A DNA stretch of 64,000 bases from Pelistega suis (GTDB taxonomy: Bacteria > Pseudomonadota > Gammaproteobacteria > Burkholderiales > Burkholderiaceae_B). A program made the translations under genes and the position numbers. The notes beneath the pieces are model-generated. The model was given only the letters and a program-made list of their open reading frames with translations. It was not told the DNA's origin and did not search any database. Below, piece after piece: positions 43,301-52,030 of the stretch. Where the stretch lies: NCBI RefSeq assembly GCF_013133795.1, contig NZ_JABGBN010000001.1, positions 558,001 to 622,000 on the forward strand. Direction: 5' to 3'. Position 1 is the stretch's first letter. Every line of letters starts with the position of its first letter.

Positions 43301-44536
43301 ATGAAAAAGACATTATTAGTTGCTGCTTTAGCTACTGGTTTCGCTGGTGTAGCTCACGCTGAATCATCAGTTACATTATATGGTATCGTTGACGGTGGTA
43401 TCGGCTTTGAAAAACAATCTGTTAAGGCAGAAGGTGTGAAAGTATCTTCGAGCCGTACAGTTGGTGCTCGTGAAGGTATCCAAAACGGTAATCGTTGGGG
43501 TTTAAAAGGTACTGAAGACTTAGGTAACGGTACAGCAGCTATTTTCCAATTAGAATCAGGTTTTAATCTAGCTAATGGTAAAGCAAAACAAAACGGTGGT
43601 GTATTTAGCCGTAAAGCAATCATTGGTTTAACAGGTGATAGCTGGGGTACATTTACATTAGGTCGTCAGTTTACTGCATCAGATGACTTTGTGTCTGCTA
43701 TTGATCCGTTTGGCACAGGTTTCTCTCAAGCGTCTGCTAACTCAACTTTTGGTGATTCAGTAGGCGCTCGTAAAGATGCTGTAATTAAATACTTGTCTCC
43801 AAACTTCGATGGTTTTGGTTTCGGTGTGAGCTTAACAACAGCTAATACTAAAACTTACAATGTAGACACTACAACAGCTTTAGTAGCTAATTCTGCAGGT
43901 GTTGTTAGTTCTGTAACAGGTTTAACATATCCGAATCAAACAGTTAAAACTAAAGACAATGGCGTTAGCGTAGCGCTAGGTTACAATAATGGTCCTTTGC
44001 AAGTTGCTGCGAACTTTGACTATGAGCGTGTGAAGAAAACAGTATCAAATCTTGCTAAACCTGTAACTGATTCAAAAGCGAAAGCATGGAACTTGGGTTT
44101 GGCATATGATTTCGACGTTGTGAAATTACACTTAATGTATGGTCAACAACGTGATGGTTTTGTAAATGGTTCTAGTGGTTTAGCTGGTGATTTAGTGGAT
44201 GGCCTTAACTCAGTTAGAACTGCTACTAACCAAATTGGCTTTGATGCTCCTGGTTTACGTGCTCAAGCTTGGTTAGCAGGTCTTTCTGCTCCAGTGGGTG
44301 AGAACGGCAAAGTAATGTTCTCTTACCAAGGTGGTCGTGTTAAGAACTCAGAAGTTTATGAGAGTGCTCGCATCAATACACACGTATGGAGTCTAGGTTA
44401 CCGTCAAGGATTGTCTAAACGTACATCAGTATATGCTTTAGCCTCTTACGGTTACTCTAAAGCTAAGGAAGATACAGGTTACCGTGCTAAACTTAAATCT
44501 ACAGACGTAGCAGTTGGTTTAACTCACCGCTTCTAA
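43301..44536 (+). CDS. Outer-membrane porin, Burkholderiales type (porin 1)
   Basis: This 411-residue porin has a signal peptide (MKKTLLVAALATGFAGVAHA) and starts the mature chain SSVTLYGIVDGGIGFE, the hallmark of Gram-negative porins of Burkholderiales. It contains NRWGLKGTEDLGNGTAAIFQ and ends in LTHRF with a C-terminal Phe for BAM-dependent assembly. It should form a 16-strand trimeric channel for small solutes. Codon use is smoother (AT-rich with frequent GGT, GCT) than in neighbours, as for a highly expressed gene. Confidence 0.93.
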   Translation: MKKTLLVAALATGFAGVAHAESSVTLYGIVDGGIGFEKQSVKAEGVKVSSSRTVGAREGIQNGNRWGLKGTEDLGNGTAAIFQLESGFNLANGKAKQNGGVFSRKAIIGLTGDSWGTFTLGRQFTASDDFVSAIDPFGTGFSQASANSTFGDSVGARKDAVIKYLSPNFDGFGFGVSLTTANTKTYNVDTTTALVANSAGVVSSVTGLTYPNQTVKTKDNGVSVALGYNNGPLQVAANFDYERVKKTVSNLAKPVTDSKAKAWNLGLAYDFDVVKLHLMYGQQRDGFVNGSSGLAGDLVDGLNSVRTATNQIGFDAPGLRAQAWLAGLSAPVGENGKVMFSYQGGRVKNSEVYESARINTHVWSLGYRQGLSKRTSVYALASYGYSKAKEDTGYRAKLKSTDVAVGLTHRF

Positions 44537-44586
44537 TTGTTACACAAGGCTCGACCTTGTATAACATAGTCTAGATAGACAACAAA
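44516..44586 (+). repeat. Porin 3' end, copy 1
   Basis: About 70 bp (end of the coding region and the following leader to the terminator, with an ACAAGG/CCTTGT hairpin) match 46090-46160 almost exactly. Confidence 0.9.
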
Positions 44587-44919
44587 CCCTCTGGTTCGCC
44601 AGAGGGTTTTTGTATTTGAAGGTCTTTTTGTCGTGTTTAAAATTATTTAGCACGACTGTTTCTATTAAATCCCGAAAAACATCTTCTTATGCGCAGAGAA
44701 AGTGTATTAGAGCAGTTGATTTTTTTGATTTCTACAGAGCTATCCATATAAGAGGTATTTATACCCTTAATGCCTATAAACTATTTTTGGTTTTTCTAAT
44801 AAATCATCGGTTTAAAATTTGATACAGAAACGACAAAATTCCTATTTTTGCTTGGTTGAAATATTGCAAATAATTTACAATTTATAACAATAATCAAAAA
44901 TTTTTATGAGATGTTGTAG
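44537..44919. other. Gap between the two porins
   Basis: Apart from the copied 3' region and the terminator at 44584 this 383-bp AT-rich gap holds a 70-codon plus-strand frame (44610-44822) without a ribosome site or a recognisable product. The promoter of porin 2 must lie in its last 100 bp but no clear -35/-10 pair is visible. Confidence 0.6.
44584..44612 (+). terminator. Terminator of porin 1
   Basis: An 11-bp perfect stem (AAACCCTCTGG / CCAGAGGGTTT) closed by a stable TTCG loop is followed by T. Confidence 0.93.
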
Positions 44920-46110
44920 ATGAACAAATCAATTTTATTGACTGCTTTATTAAGTACTGTTGCGACAGCTACACAAGCGGAAGAGACGTCTGTTACCCTT
45001 TATGGTGTAGCAGATGGTGGTTATGGTATCACTAGCCAATCTATTAAAGTTGATGGTGAAAAAGTATGGTCAAATCGTACAATCGGTGCTCGCTCTGGTG
45101 TTCAGGCGGGTAATCGCTGGGGATTAAAAGGCTCTCATGATTTAGGTAATGGGACGGCAGCGATTTTCCAATTGGAATCAGGTTTTGATTTAAATGACGG
45201 TACTTCTTTACAAGGCGGACGTTTATTTGGTCGCCGTGCTGTTGTGGGTCTTACTAGTAATAGTTGGGGTACAGTGACTATCGGTCGTCAGTATTCTGTG
45301 GCGGATGATTTTATCGCTAAATTAGATCCTTTTGGTATATCGTATTCACAAGCTTCTTTTACTCGTACCTTTGCAGATAGTGTAGGTGTACGCCGTGATA
45401 ATGTGATTAAGTACTTATCGCCAAGTTTCTCTGGTTTCAGTTTTGGTGTGAGTCTTATCGCTGATGATACGCAGAATTATACGAGTACGACGAATGATGT
45501 AAAAACCCGTAATGCCGCCGTTGGTGTTGGTTTCGGCTATAAGAATGGTCCTATTATGTTAGGGGCAGCGTATGACTATGAGCGTAATAAGCAAACTGTC
45601 AATGGTATGACAAATCCTCGTTACAATAAGAGTATGTCGTCATGGGTACTCGGTGGTACGTATGATTTCGAAGTGGTGAAATTACACTTAATCTATGGTC
45701 AACAACATAACGGTGTGATTTCTGGTAATTTTGGTTTGGCAGGTACTTTGTTGAAAGAAACACCTCATTTTGCTGCTTATAATTTTAACTCTCAAAGGGT
45801 ACGTACTCAGTCATGGTTATTGGGGCTATCGTCGAAAATCACTGCCTCTGATCGTGTGATGTTCTCTTATCAAGGTGGGCGTATTAAACATTCTAGCTTA
45901 GTTGTACCTAGTAATGCGATGGATGTTGGTGCTGTGCGAGTAAACTCACATATCTGGAGTTTAGCCTATGTGCATTCACTCTCTAAACGTACCTTATTCT
46001 ATGGTATAGCATCTTACGGTCAGTTTAAAGCAAAGTTTGGTGCTAATAACACACAGCGTGCCAAGATGAAATCAACAGAGGTTGGTGTGGGTTTAACTCA
46101 CCGCTTCTAA
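44920..46110 (+). CDS. Outer-membrane porin, Burkholderiales type (porin 2)
   Basis: This 396-residue paralogue of porin 1 has a signal peptide ending ATATQAEE and the same order of motifs (SVTLYGVADGGYGI, NRWGLKGSHDLGNG, end LTHRF). Loops differ most, as expected for surface-exposed parts. The copied 3' end shows the pair arose by local duplication; the terminator of this copy has decayed. Confidence 0.92.
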   Translation: MNKSILLTALLSTVATATQAEETSVTLYGVADGGYGITSQSIKVDGEKVWSNRTIGARSGVQAGNRWGLKGSHDLGNGTAAIFQLESGFDLNDGTSLQGGRLFGRRAVVGLTSNSWGTVTIGRQYSVADDFIAKLDPFGISYSQASFTRTFADSVGVRRDNVIKYLSPSFSGFSFGVSLIADDTQNYTSTTNDVKTRNAAVGVGFGYKNGPIMLGAAYDYERNKQTVNGMTNPRYNKSMSSWVLGGTYDFEVVKLHLIYGQQHNGVISGNFGLAGTLLKETPHFAAYNFNSQRVRTQSWLLGLSSKITASDRVMFSYQGGRIKHSSLVVPSNAMDVGAVRVNSHIWSLAYVHSLSKRTLFYGIASYGQFKAKFGANNTQRAKMKSTEVGVGLTHRF

Positions 46111-46160
46111 TTGTTACACAAGGCTCGACCTTGTATAACATAGTCTAGATAGACAACAAG
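46090..46160 (+). repeat. Porin 3' end, copy 2
   Basis: Partner of 44516-44586. Confidence 0.9.
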
Positions 46161-46162
46161 CC

Positions 46163-46186
46163 CTCTGATTTCACCAGAGATTTTTT
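46163..46186 (+). terminator. Terminator of porin 2 (decayed)
   Basis: CTCTG / CAGAG with a 7-base loop, then ATTTTTT. It is a weakened version of the porin 1 terminator, having lost the TTCG loop and half the stem. Confidence 0.6.
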
Positions 46187-46286
46187 GCATTTGGCGGTTT
46201 ATAAACAGGTATGGATATTTATTAAACTTCTATAGGTGGTAATAATTGATTGCTCTCAATATGAGATAAGAGAAGAAATAGCCTGA

Positions 46287-46580
46287 TTATTGCGACAAGG
46301 ATTTGATCGATAAACTAAAACCTAATGCGGTTAAGACTTTTTGGATGGTTTCGAAACGAGGTTTTGCATTGGCAGAAAGTGATTTGTAAAGACTTTCTCT
46401 ACTTAATCCCGTATTTTTAGCAATTTCAGACATACCACGCGCTTTTGCTATATCACCTAGCGTGGCTAATAATAGATTAAAATCATTTTCTTCAAGTATG
46501 GCTTGTAAATATTCTTTAATGGTTTCTTCATCGGTAAGATAATCAGAAATATCAAAGGGTGTGATTTCAAATTTATTCAT
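46287..46580 (-). CDS. Orphan HigA-type antitoxin (putative addiction module)
   Basis: This 97-residue helix-turn-helix protein (IAKARGMSEIAKNTGLSRESLYKSL) is of the same family as the antitoxin at 58457-58774, over most of its length. The usual partner, a HigB/RelE-type toxin, lies just upstream of the antitoxin in that pair; here nothing coding lies upstream (46581-46861). A TTGTATC/GATACAA dyad at 46655-46674 is probably its operator. So it is an antitoxin without toxin. Confidence 0.85.
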   Translation of the reverse strand: MNKFEITPFDISDYLTDEETIKEYLQAILEENDFNLLLATLGDIAKARGMSEIAKNTGLSRESLYKSLSANAKPRFETIQKVLTALGFSLSIKSLSQ

Positions 46581-46654
46581 TGTTGATATCCTTTAATTAA
46601 AAGTATTTTTAATTTCAGACCATACTTTTTTATAAAATACCTCTAACCTTTACA

Positions 46655-46674
46655 TTGTATCTAATTGGATACAA
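46655..46674. promoter_or_regulatory. Dyad upstream of the orphan antitoxin
   Basis: TTGTATC and GATACAA flank TAATTG, 75 bp upstream of the antitoxin start; a fit for autoregulation by the antitoxin. Confidence 0.5.
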
Positions 46675-46861
46675 AAGAACAATAATAAATTGATTTGTCT
46701 TGTAGGAGGAGATTATTTTGATTAGTGTGATACAAATTGATGAGATAAACAATTAGACAAAAATATCCTATTGTTGAGCAGTTGGAAAAATAGACTAAAA
46801 ATGATTTTCATGTTATTTTAGGTGAAAAATTCCTAAAATGACACTTTATTTGGTGTTTCTA

Positions 46862-48184
46862 ATGTTGATTCAATTTGCAGTTAAGAACTATCGTTCAATT
46901 AAGGAAGAGCAGACCTTGTCTTTGGTGCGTAGCAGTAGTCAAGAGATGAGTGATAACTATTTTGATAGTCAAGCTCTTGCGACACCTATTCTTTTAAATG
47001 CTGCCGTTATTTATGGTGCTAATGCGTCTGGTAAGTCTAATGTTATTAAGGCATTAGATTCCATGATCAGAATTATTGCTGATTCATTTAATAAAAAACC
47101 AAATGAGAGTATTGATGTTGAGCCTTTTCTTTTGGATGTCATCTCTCAAAAGTCTGCAACGTCTTATGATGTGAATTTTATAGTTAGTTTGATGAATGAA
47201 CAGGGTGAAAAACATACTGTTCGAGTCAATTATGGGTTTATAGCTGATAAAAGAAAAGTATATGAAGAATGGTTAAGCGTCTATCCAAAAGGCAAAGAAC
47301 AAAATTGGTTCCATCGAAAGTATGATGAGGAATCTTCAACTTATCAGTGGAAAATGTCTCCGTATTTTAAAGGTGAAAAGATAAGTTGGCAGAAGCAGAC
47401 CCGCAATAATCAATTATTTCTATCCACAGCTACTCATTTGAATAGTGAGCAGATTAGACCTATTTATAAAGCTTTAACAGAAGATACGTATATTGTGAGA
47501 ACTGATCGTATCAGTAATCATTTATCTAAGGAAATATGCAAAACATCTGATAGCGATAAAGAAATTTTTATAGGTCTATTACACTCAGCTGGCATTGAAG
47601 TTAATGATATTATCTTTAAAAAACCAGAAATTAAGTTTGCACAGATTCCTGAAGAAATTCCTATTGCATTGAGAGAAAAAATTATTCAAGAACTACAAGA
47701 AGATTTTATTGCGCAGAATGAGACTTTCTTTGTCTATAAAGATAATTTTGGGCAGGCACAGGAAATTAATTTAAGAGATGAGTCTGATGGTACGCAGAAA
47801 CTATTTGAATTTGCGGGACTCATTCTGGCTGTTTTACATAGCGGGAAAACGTTAATTATTGATGAGTTAAACAAAAGTTTACATCCCGATTTAGTGCGTT
47901 TTTTAGTTCAACTTTTTAATTCAGGATTAAATAAAAAACATGCACAGTTAATTTTTACAACTCATGAAACATCTGTTTTAAGAAAGGATTTATTGCGACG
48001 AGATCAGATTTGGTTTTGTGAAAAGCAACAAGATAGATCGACAATTTTATATCCGTTGACAGACTTTAAGCCACATATTCGTCGAGAAGATATTGAGGAG
48101 TATTATCTTCATGGAAAATATGGGGCAAAGCCAATGATTCAAGAATTTTATTTGCCAGACAGTTTTTGGCAAAATGAGGAATAA
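46862..48184 (+). CDS. RloA/AbiLi-type AAA ATPase
   Basis: This protein of about 440 residues starts MLIQFAVKNYRSI, as SMC-like AAA_15/AAA_21 ATPases do, with Walker A GANASGKSN at residues 52-60, a signature-like RDESDGTQKLFEFAG and Walker B TLIIDELNKSLHPDLV, then a FTTHET switch. These are features of the RloA/AbiLi ATPases. The gene downstream (6 bp away) is an RloB. The ATG at 46862 fits the family better than 46838. Confidence 0.85.
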   Translation: MLIQFAVKNYRSIKEEQTLSLVRSSSQEMSDNYFDSQALATPILLNAAVIYGANASGKSNVIKALDSMIRIIADSFNKKPNESIDVEPFLLDVISQKSATSYDVNFIVSLMNEQGEKHTVRVNYGFIADKRKVYEEWLSVYPKGKEQNWFHRKYDEESSTYQWKMSPYFKGEKISWQKQTRNNQLFLSTATHLNSEQIRPIYKALTEDTYIVRTDRISNHLSKEICKTSDSDKEIFIGLLHSAGIEVNDIIFKKPEIKFAQIPEEIPIALREKIIQELQEDFIAQNETFFVYKDNFGQAQEINLRDESDGTQKLFEFAGLILAVLHSGKTLIIDELNKSLHPDLVRFLVQLFNSGLNKKHAQLIFTTHETSVLRKDLLRRDQIWFCEKQQDRSTILYPLTDFKPHIRREDIEEYYLHGKYGAKPMIQEFYLPDSFWQNEE

Positions 48185-48190
48185 ATCATT

Positions 48191-48829
48191 ATGACAAAAC
48201 ATAATAATCGTGATTTATCACGACGTGCACCAAGGAGAGAGCCATATAAAACAGTGCTTATTGTGTGTGAGGGGACAAAAACAGAAAAAAATTACTTTAA
48301 TAACTTAGTTGCTTATGAACGCTTATCATCTGTAAATATTCGTGTGTTGCCGGGGCAAGGGACAGACCCTAGGTCTGTTGTTAAGACAGCGATTGACTAC
48401 ATGCAAAAGCAGGAAAAGTATTTAGCTTTTGATGAGGTATTTTGTGTCATTGACAGAGATAATCATCAAACATTTGATGATGCCACTCTTCTTGCCAGAC
48501 AAAAGGGTATACAACTTATAGTATCGTATCCAAGTTTTGAGTATTGGTATCTATGTCATTTTCGATATTCTCGTGCACCTATTATTCGTAAGGGAAATAA
48601 GAGTGCGGGTGATCATTGTGAATCTTTATTGTCTGCTTGTTGGCAAGAGAAATTCAAAGAAAATTATAGTAAAGCCATGAAAGGCGTTTATGAAAAGTTG
48701 TTATCTTATTTGGATGAGGGTACAAAAAACGCTGTGCTTTCGTTAAATAGTGCGATAGCTGAGAGACAGTTTAATCCTTCTACGCAAGCACATGAGTTAG
48801 TAGCATTTTTAAAAGGTATTAGAACATAG
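48191..48829 (+). CDS. RloB/AbiLii-type protein (Toprim-like)
   Basis: This 212-residue protein has LIVCEGTKTEKNYFNNL near residue 22, where a Toprim-like fold holds its Glu, and CVIDRDNH near 90 with the acidic metal residues. The match to the RloB family is clear. Paired with the AAA ATPase just upstream it makes the two-gene set known as AbiL (abortive infection) or RloAB. A nuclease role for the Toprim part is inference. Confidence 0.85.
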   Translation: MTKHNNRDLSRRAPRREPYKTVLIVCEGTKTEKNYFNNLVAYERLSSVNIRVLPGQGTDPRSVVKTAIDYMQKQEKYLAFDEVFCVIDRDNHQTFDDATLLARQKGIQLIVSYPSFEYWYLCHFRYSRAPIIRKGNKSAGDHCESLLSACWQEKFKENYSKAMKGVYEKLLSYLDEGTKNAVLSLNSAIAERQFNPSTQAHELVAFLKGIRT

Positions 48830-48973
48830 TAGGTGTACGTGTATTTAAAATAAACCGCACCAATATTGTGCAATTTGTCGCTAATGGTAAACGCTAGGTT
48901 TACAGTAAGCACAGAAGTCGATAAATTGTTATTTTTATTAATGACAAAGCTTGTTGTTTAAGGAGTACTAAAT

Positions 48974-49948
48974 ATGTCAGGTAAAAAGGCATTAGTGGCT
49001 GGTTTGGCCGTGGTGGGTTTATGGGGTTCAACAGCATTCGCTCAAACCAAATGGGATTTTCCGACGGCATACCCAGAGGTAAATTTTCATACACAAAATA
49101 TCCGTGCTTTTGCTGAGAATGTCGAAAAGCTCTCTAATGGTGAGTTGAGCTTTAATATTCATTCCAATGCATCGCTATTTAAGATGCCAGAGATTAAGCG
49201 TGCGGTTCAAGGTAATCAAGCACAAATCGGTGAGATTATCCTGACAGCCTATGCGAATGAGGATCCTATTTTTGAGTTGGATGGCGTACCATTTGTGGCA
49301 TCGGGTTATGATGCTGCATGGAAGCTTTATCAAGCACAAAAACCATTCCTCGAGAAGAAACTTGAGTCTCAAGGGATGAAATTATTATTTACCGTGGCGT
49401 GGCCTCCACAAGGTATTTTTGTGAATAAGGAACTTAATTCAGTCGCAGACTTAAAAGGTCTTAAGTGGCGTGCTTATAGTCCTGTGACCTCAAAAATTGC
49501 ACAATTAGTCGGTGCACAACCTGTGACGATTCAACAAGCTGAGTTAAGTCAAGCATTAGCAACGGGTGCGGTAAATGCTTTAATGACATCCAGTGCGACA
49601 GGCTACGATATTAAAATCAATGAGTATATTAAGTACTTCTATGACAATGAAGCATGGTTACCTAAGAATGCGGTGATTGTTAATAAGAAAGCCTTTGATA
49701 AACTGACAGAGTCACAACAAAAAGCCTTATTAGATGCCGCAACACAAGCAGAAAAAGCGGGTTGGGATTTGTCTCGTGAGAAAACTAACTTCTTTAAAGG
49801 TGAGTTAGAGAAAGCGGGTCTAAAGATGATTACACCGTCTGAGACATTACAAAAAGAGTTTGTTGATACAACAAAAGTGATGCTAGAAGATTGGACGAAA
49901 AAAGCGGGTGCTGACGGTGAGAAACTTTTAGAGGCTTATCGTAAATAA
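48974..49948 (+). CDS. dctP: TRAP transporter substrate-binding protein
   Basis: This 324-residue periplasmic protein has a signal peptide (ending STAFAQ), then TKWDFPTAYPEVNFHTQNI. The TRAP-typical arginine region KGLKWRAYSP and VNALMTSSATG are present. It captures a carboxylated solute for the DctQM membrane part that follows; the solute cannot be told. It starts the dctPQM operon. Confidence 0.92.
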   Translation: MSGKKALVAGLAVVGLWGSTAFAQTKWDFPTAYPEVNFHTQNIRAFAENVEKLSNGELSFNIHSNASLFKMPEIKRAVQGNQAQIGEIILTAYANEDPIFELDGVPFVASGYDAAWKLYQAQKPFLEKKLESQGMKLLFTVAWPPQGIFVNKELNSVADLKGLKWRAYSPVTSKIAQLVGAQPVTIQQAELSQALATGAVNALMTSSATGYDIKINEYIKYFYDNEAWLPKNAVIVNKKAFDKLTESQQKALLDAATQAEKAGWDLSREKTNFFKGELEKAGLKMITPSETLQKEFVDTTKVMLEDWTKKAGADGEKLLEAYRK

Positions 49949-49951
49949 ATC

Positions 49952-50449
49952 ATGCGTAAGTTTTTAGATGGTTTATACAATGTAGCGGCGTATGCCGCTG
50001 CATTGTTTATGGTGAGCATTTTAGTTTGTGTGCTATTGCTGATTGTCGGTCGTCAGTTAGGCTGGTATATTCCCGGGCTTAATGCCTATGCGGGTTATTC
50101 CATGGCAGCGGCGAGCTTTTTAGCTTTAGCGCATACATTTAAACAAAATGAGCATATTCGTGTGACGCTAGTACTAAATGCTTTGCCCTCGACACCACGT
50201 CATATCCTTAATTTACTTTCTTTGGTTATTGCTTTAGGTTTGTCGGCGACGGTGGCGTACTATAGTGTCAATTTAGTGTTGGAATCTTATGCCTTTAATG
50301 ATTTATCGGTAGAAGAGGACGCGACACCACTTTGGATCCCTCAATTAGCGATGGCAGTAGGCAGTATTATTTTTGCGATTGCTTTATTGGATGAGTTGGT
50401 ACGTACATGGGTAACCAAAGAAGATATTATTATTTCTAATGCTGAGTAA
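49952..50449 (+). CDS. dctQ: TRAP transporter small permease
   Basis: 165 residues with four hydrophobic segments, starting 3 bp after dctP. LAHTFKQNEHIRVTLVL is the conserved DctQ loop. It bridges substrate protein and DctM. Confidence 0.9.
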   Translation: MRKFLDGLYNVAAYAAALFMVSILVCVLLLIVGRQLGWYIPGLNAYAGYSMAAASFLALAHTFKQNEHIRVTLVLNALPSTPRHILNLLSLVIALGLSATVAYYSVNLVLESYAFNDLSVEEDATPLWIPQLAMAVGSIIFAIALLDELVRTWVTKEDIIISNAE

Positions 50450-50452
50450 AAT

Positions 50453-51760
50453 ATGGTAGAGGGTTTAGTTGTTATTGTATTGATTCTCGCCATTTTAGGT
50501 TTCTTGGCGAGTGGGGTATGGGTAGGGCTTGCGTTATCGGGTTCGGCATGGTTGGTGATGGAGTTGTTTTCTTCTCGACCTGCAGGCGATGCGATGGCGA
50601 TTTCTATTTGGGGTGCTTCTTCGAGTTGGACATTGACGGCATTACCATTGTTTTTATGGATGGGTGAGATTTTATTTCGCACGCGTTTATCGAGCGATTT
50701 GTTTAAGGGACTTGCTCCGTGGTTAGATGCGATTCCAGGGCGCTTATTGCATACCAATATTGTGGGTTGTGCCATTTTCGCGGCGGTGTCAGGATCATCA
50801 GCAGCAACATGTGCCACCATTGGTAAGATGACGATTCCTGAGTTGCGTCAGCGTGGTTATCCAGATGCTTTAATCTTAGGAACTTTAGCGGGAGCAGGGA
50901 CATTAGGTCTACTGATTCCTCCGTCAATCATTATGATTGTGTACGGTGTGTCTGCTAATGTATCAATCGCAAAGCTATTTATGGCGGGTGTTCTGCCGGG
51001 TCTTTTATTGGCGCTATTATTCATGGGCTATATCTTTATCTGGGGTTTACGTCATCCAGAACAGAATCGACCTAGTAGCACAGAGAAAACGAGTTTTATG
51101 CAAAAGCTTTATGCTTCGCGTACCTTAATTCCAGTGGTGTTATTAATTGCTGCGGTGTTGGGCTCTATTTATTCTGGTATGGCGACGGCAACAGAAGCGG
51201 CTGCTGTGGGGGTTGTCGGTGCCTTAGTGATTGCGACGTTGCAAGGCGATATGAGCCTTAAGGTCTTTAAAGAGTCCTTAATGGGGGCAACACGAATGTT
51301 TTGTATGATTGCCTTGATTCTTGCGGGTGCACAGTTTCTTACCTTAGCTATGGGATATATCGGATTACCTAATGCTTTGGCGCAATGGATTGCTTCTCTT
51401 GGCTTATCACAATTTGGGCTTATCATGGTATTGATGGTGTTCTTTATTGTGATGGGGTGTTTCCTAGATGGTATTTCACTCGTGGTATTGACGATGGGAG
51501 TATTATTACCGACAGTGGAGGCAGCAGGGATTGATCTTATTTGGTTTGGCATTTTCTTAATCTTTGTCATTGAGATGGCACAAATTACACCACCTGTAGG
51601 GTTTAATTTATTTGTGTTATCTGGAATGGCAAAGAAAGAGTTAAGCTATATCGCTAAAGTTTCCATTCCCATGTTCTTATTGATGATTATTGCTGTATTC
51701 CTGATTTACTACTTCCCAGGTATCGTCATGTGGTTGCCACAGAATGCGAGTGGTGTGTAG
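50453..51760 (+). CDS. dctM: TRAP transporter large permease
   Basis: 435 residues with about twelve hydrophobic segments. The pattern ALPLFLWMGEILFRTRLSSDLF and GAGTLGLLIPPSIIMIVYGV is that of DctM, with MAQITPPVGFNLFVL near the end. Sodium-coupled uptake of organic acids is the family role. Starts 3 bp after dctQ. Confidence 0.92.
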   Translation: MVEGLVVIVLILAILGFLASGVWVGLALSGSAWLVMELFSSRPAGDAMAISIWGASSSWTLTALPLFLWMGEILFRTRLSSDLFKGLAPWLDAIPGRLLHTNIVGCAIFAAVSGSSAATCATIGKMTIPELRQRGYPDALILGTLAGAGTLGLLIPPSIIMIVYGVSANVSIAKLFMAGVLPGLLLALLFMGYIFIWGLRHPEQNRPSSTEKTSFMQKLYASRTLIPVVLLIAAVLGSIYSGMATATEAAAVGVVGALVIATLQGDMSLKVFKESLMGATRMFCMIALILAGAQFLTLAMGYIGLPNALAQWIASLGLSQFGLIMVLMVFFIVMGCFLDGISLVVLTMGVLLPTVEAAGIDLIWFGIFLIFVIEMAQITPPVGFNLFVLSGMAKKELSYIAKVSIPMFLLMIIAVFLIYYFPGIVMWLPQNASGV

Positions 51761-51941
51761 CGAGGATACAACGAGATGGTTTGTTTTTGTTTAAAAGACT
51801 TGGCAAACCATTTAGCTGTGATAGCATAGAACTTATGAATACGATTAAGCACTTAGTATCTTTTTTTTATTTTTGGTATTTTCAAAGCCTTTGCGCGGAG
51901 AGAAGGATACTGTGCAACTCGTAAAAATGCATACATACCAG

Positions 51942-51971
51942 AAAGCCGCCTAAGAAATAAGGCGGCTTTTT
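51942..51971 (+). terminator. Terminator of the TRAP operon
   Basis: A 10-bp stem (AAAGCCGCCT / AGGCGGCTTT) with an 8-base loop is followed by a T run. Confidence 0.88.
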
Positions 51972-52030
51972 GTTTATCTAATTATTTGGTTTTTGATTTA
52001 CTCGTTTTATGAGATTTTAGGAGATTTAAC

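Noticed and set aside
44610-44822. 70-residue plus-strand frame between the porins
   Set aside because: No ribosome site, no recognisable product, in an AT-rich leader region.
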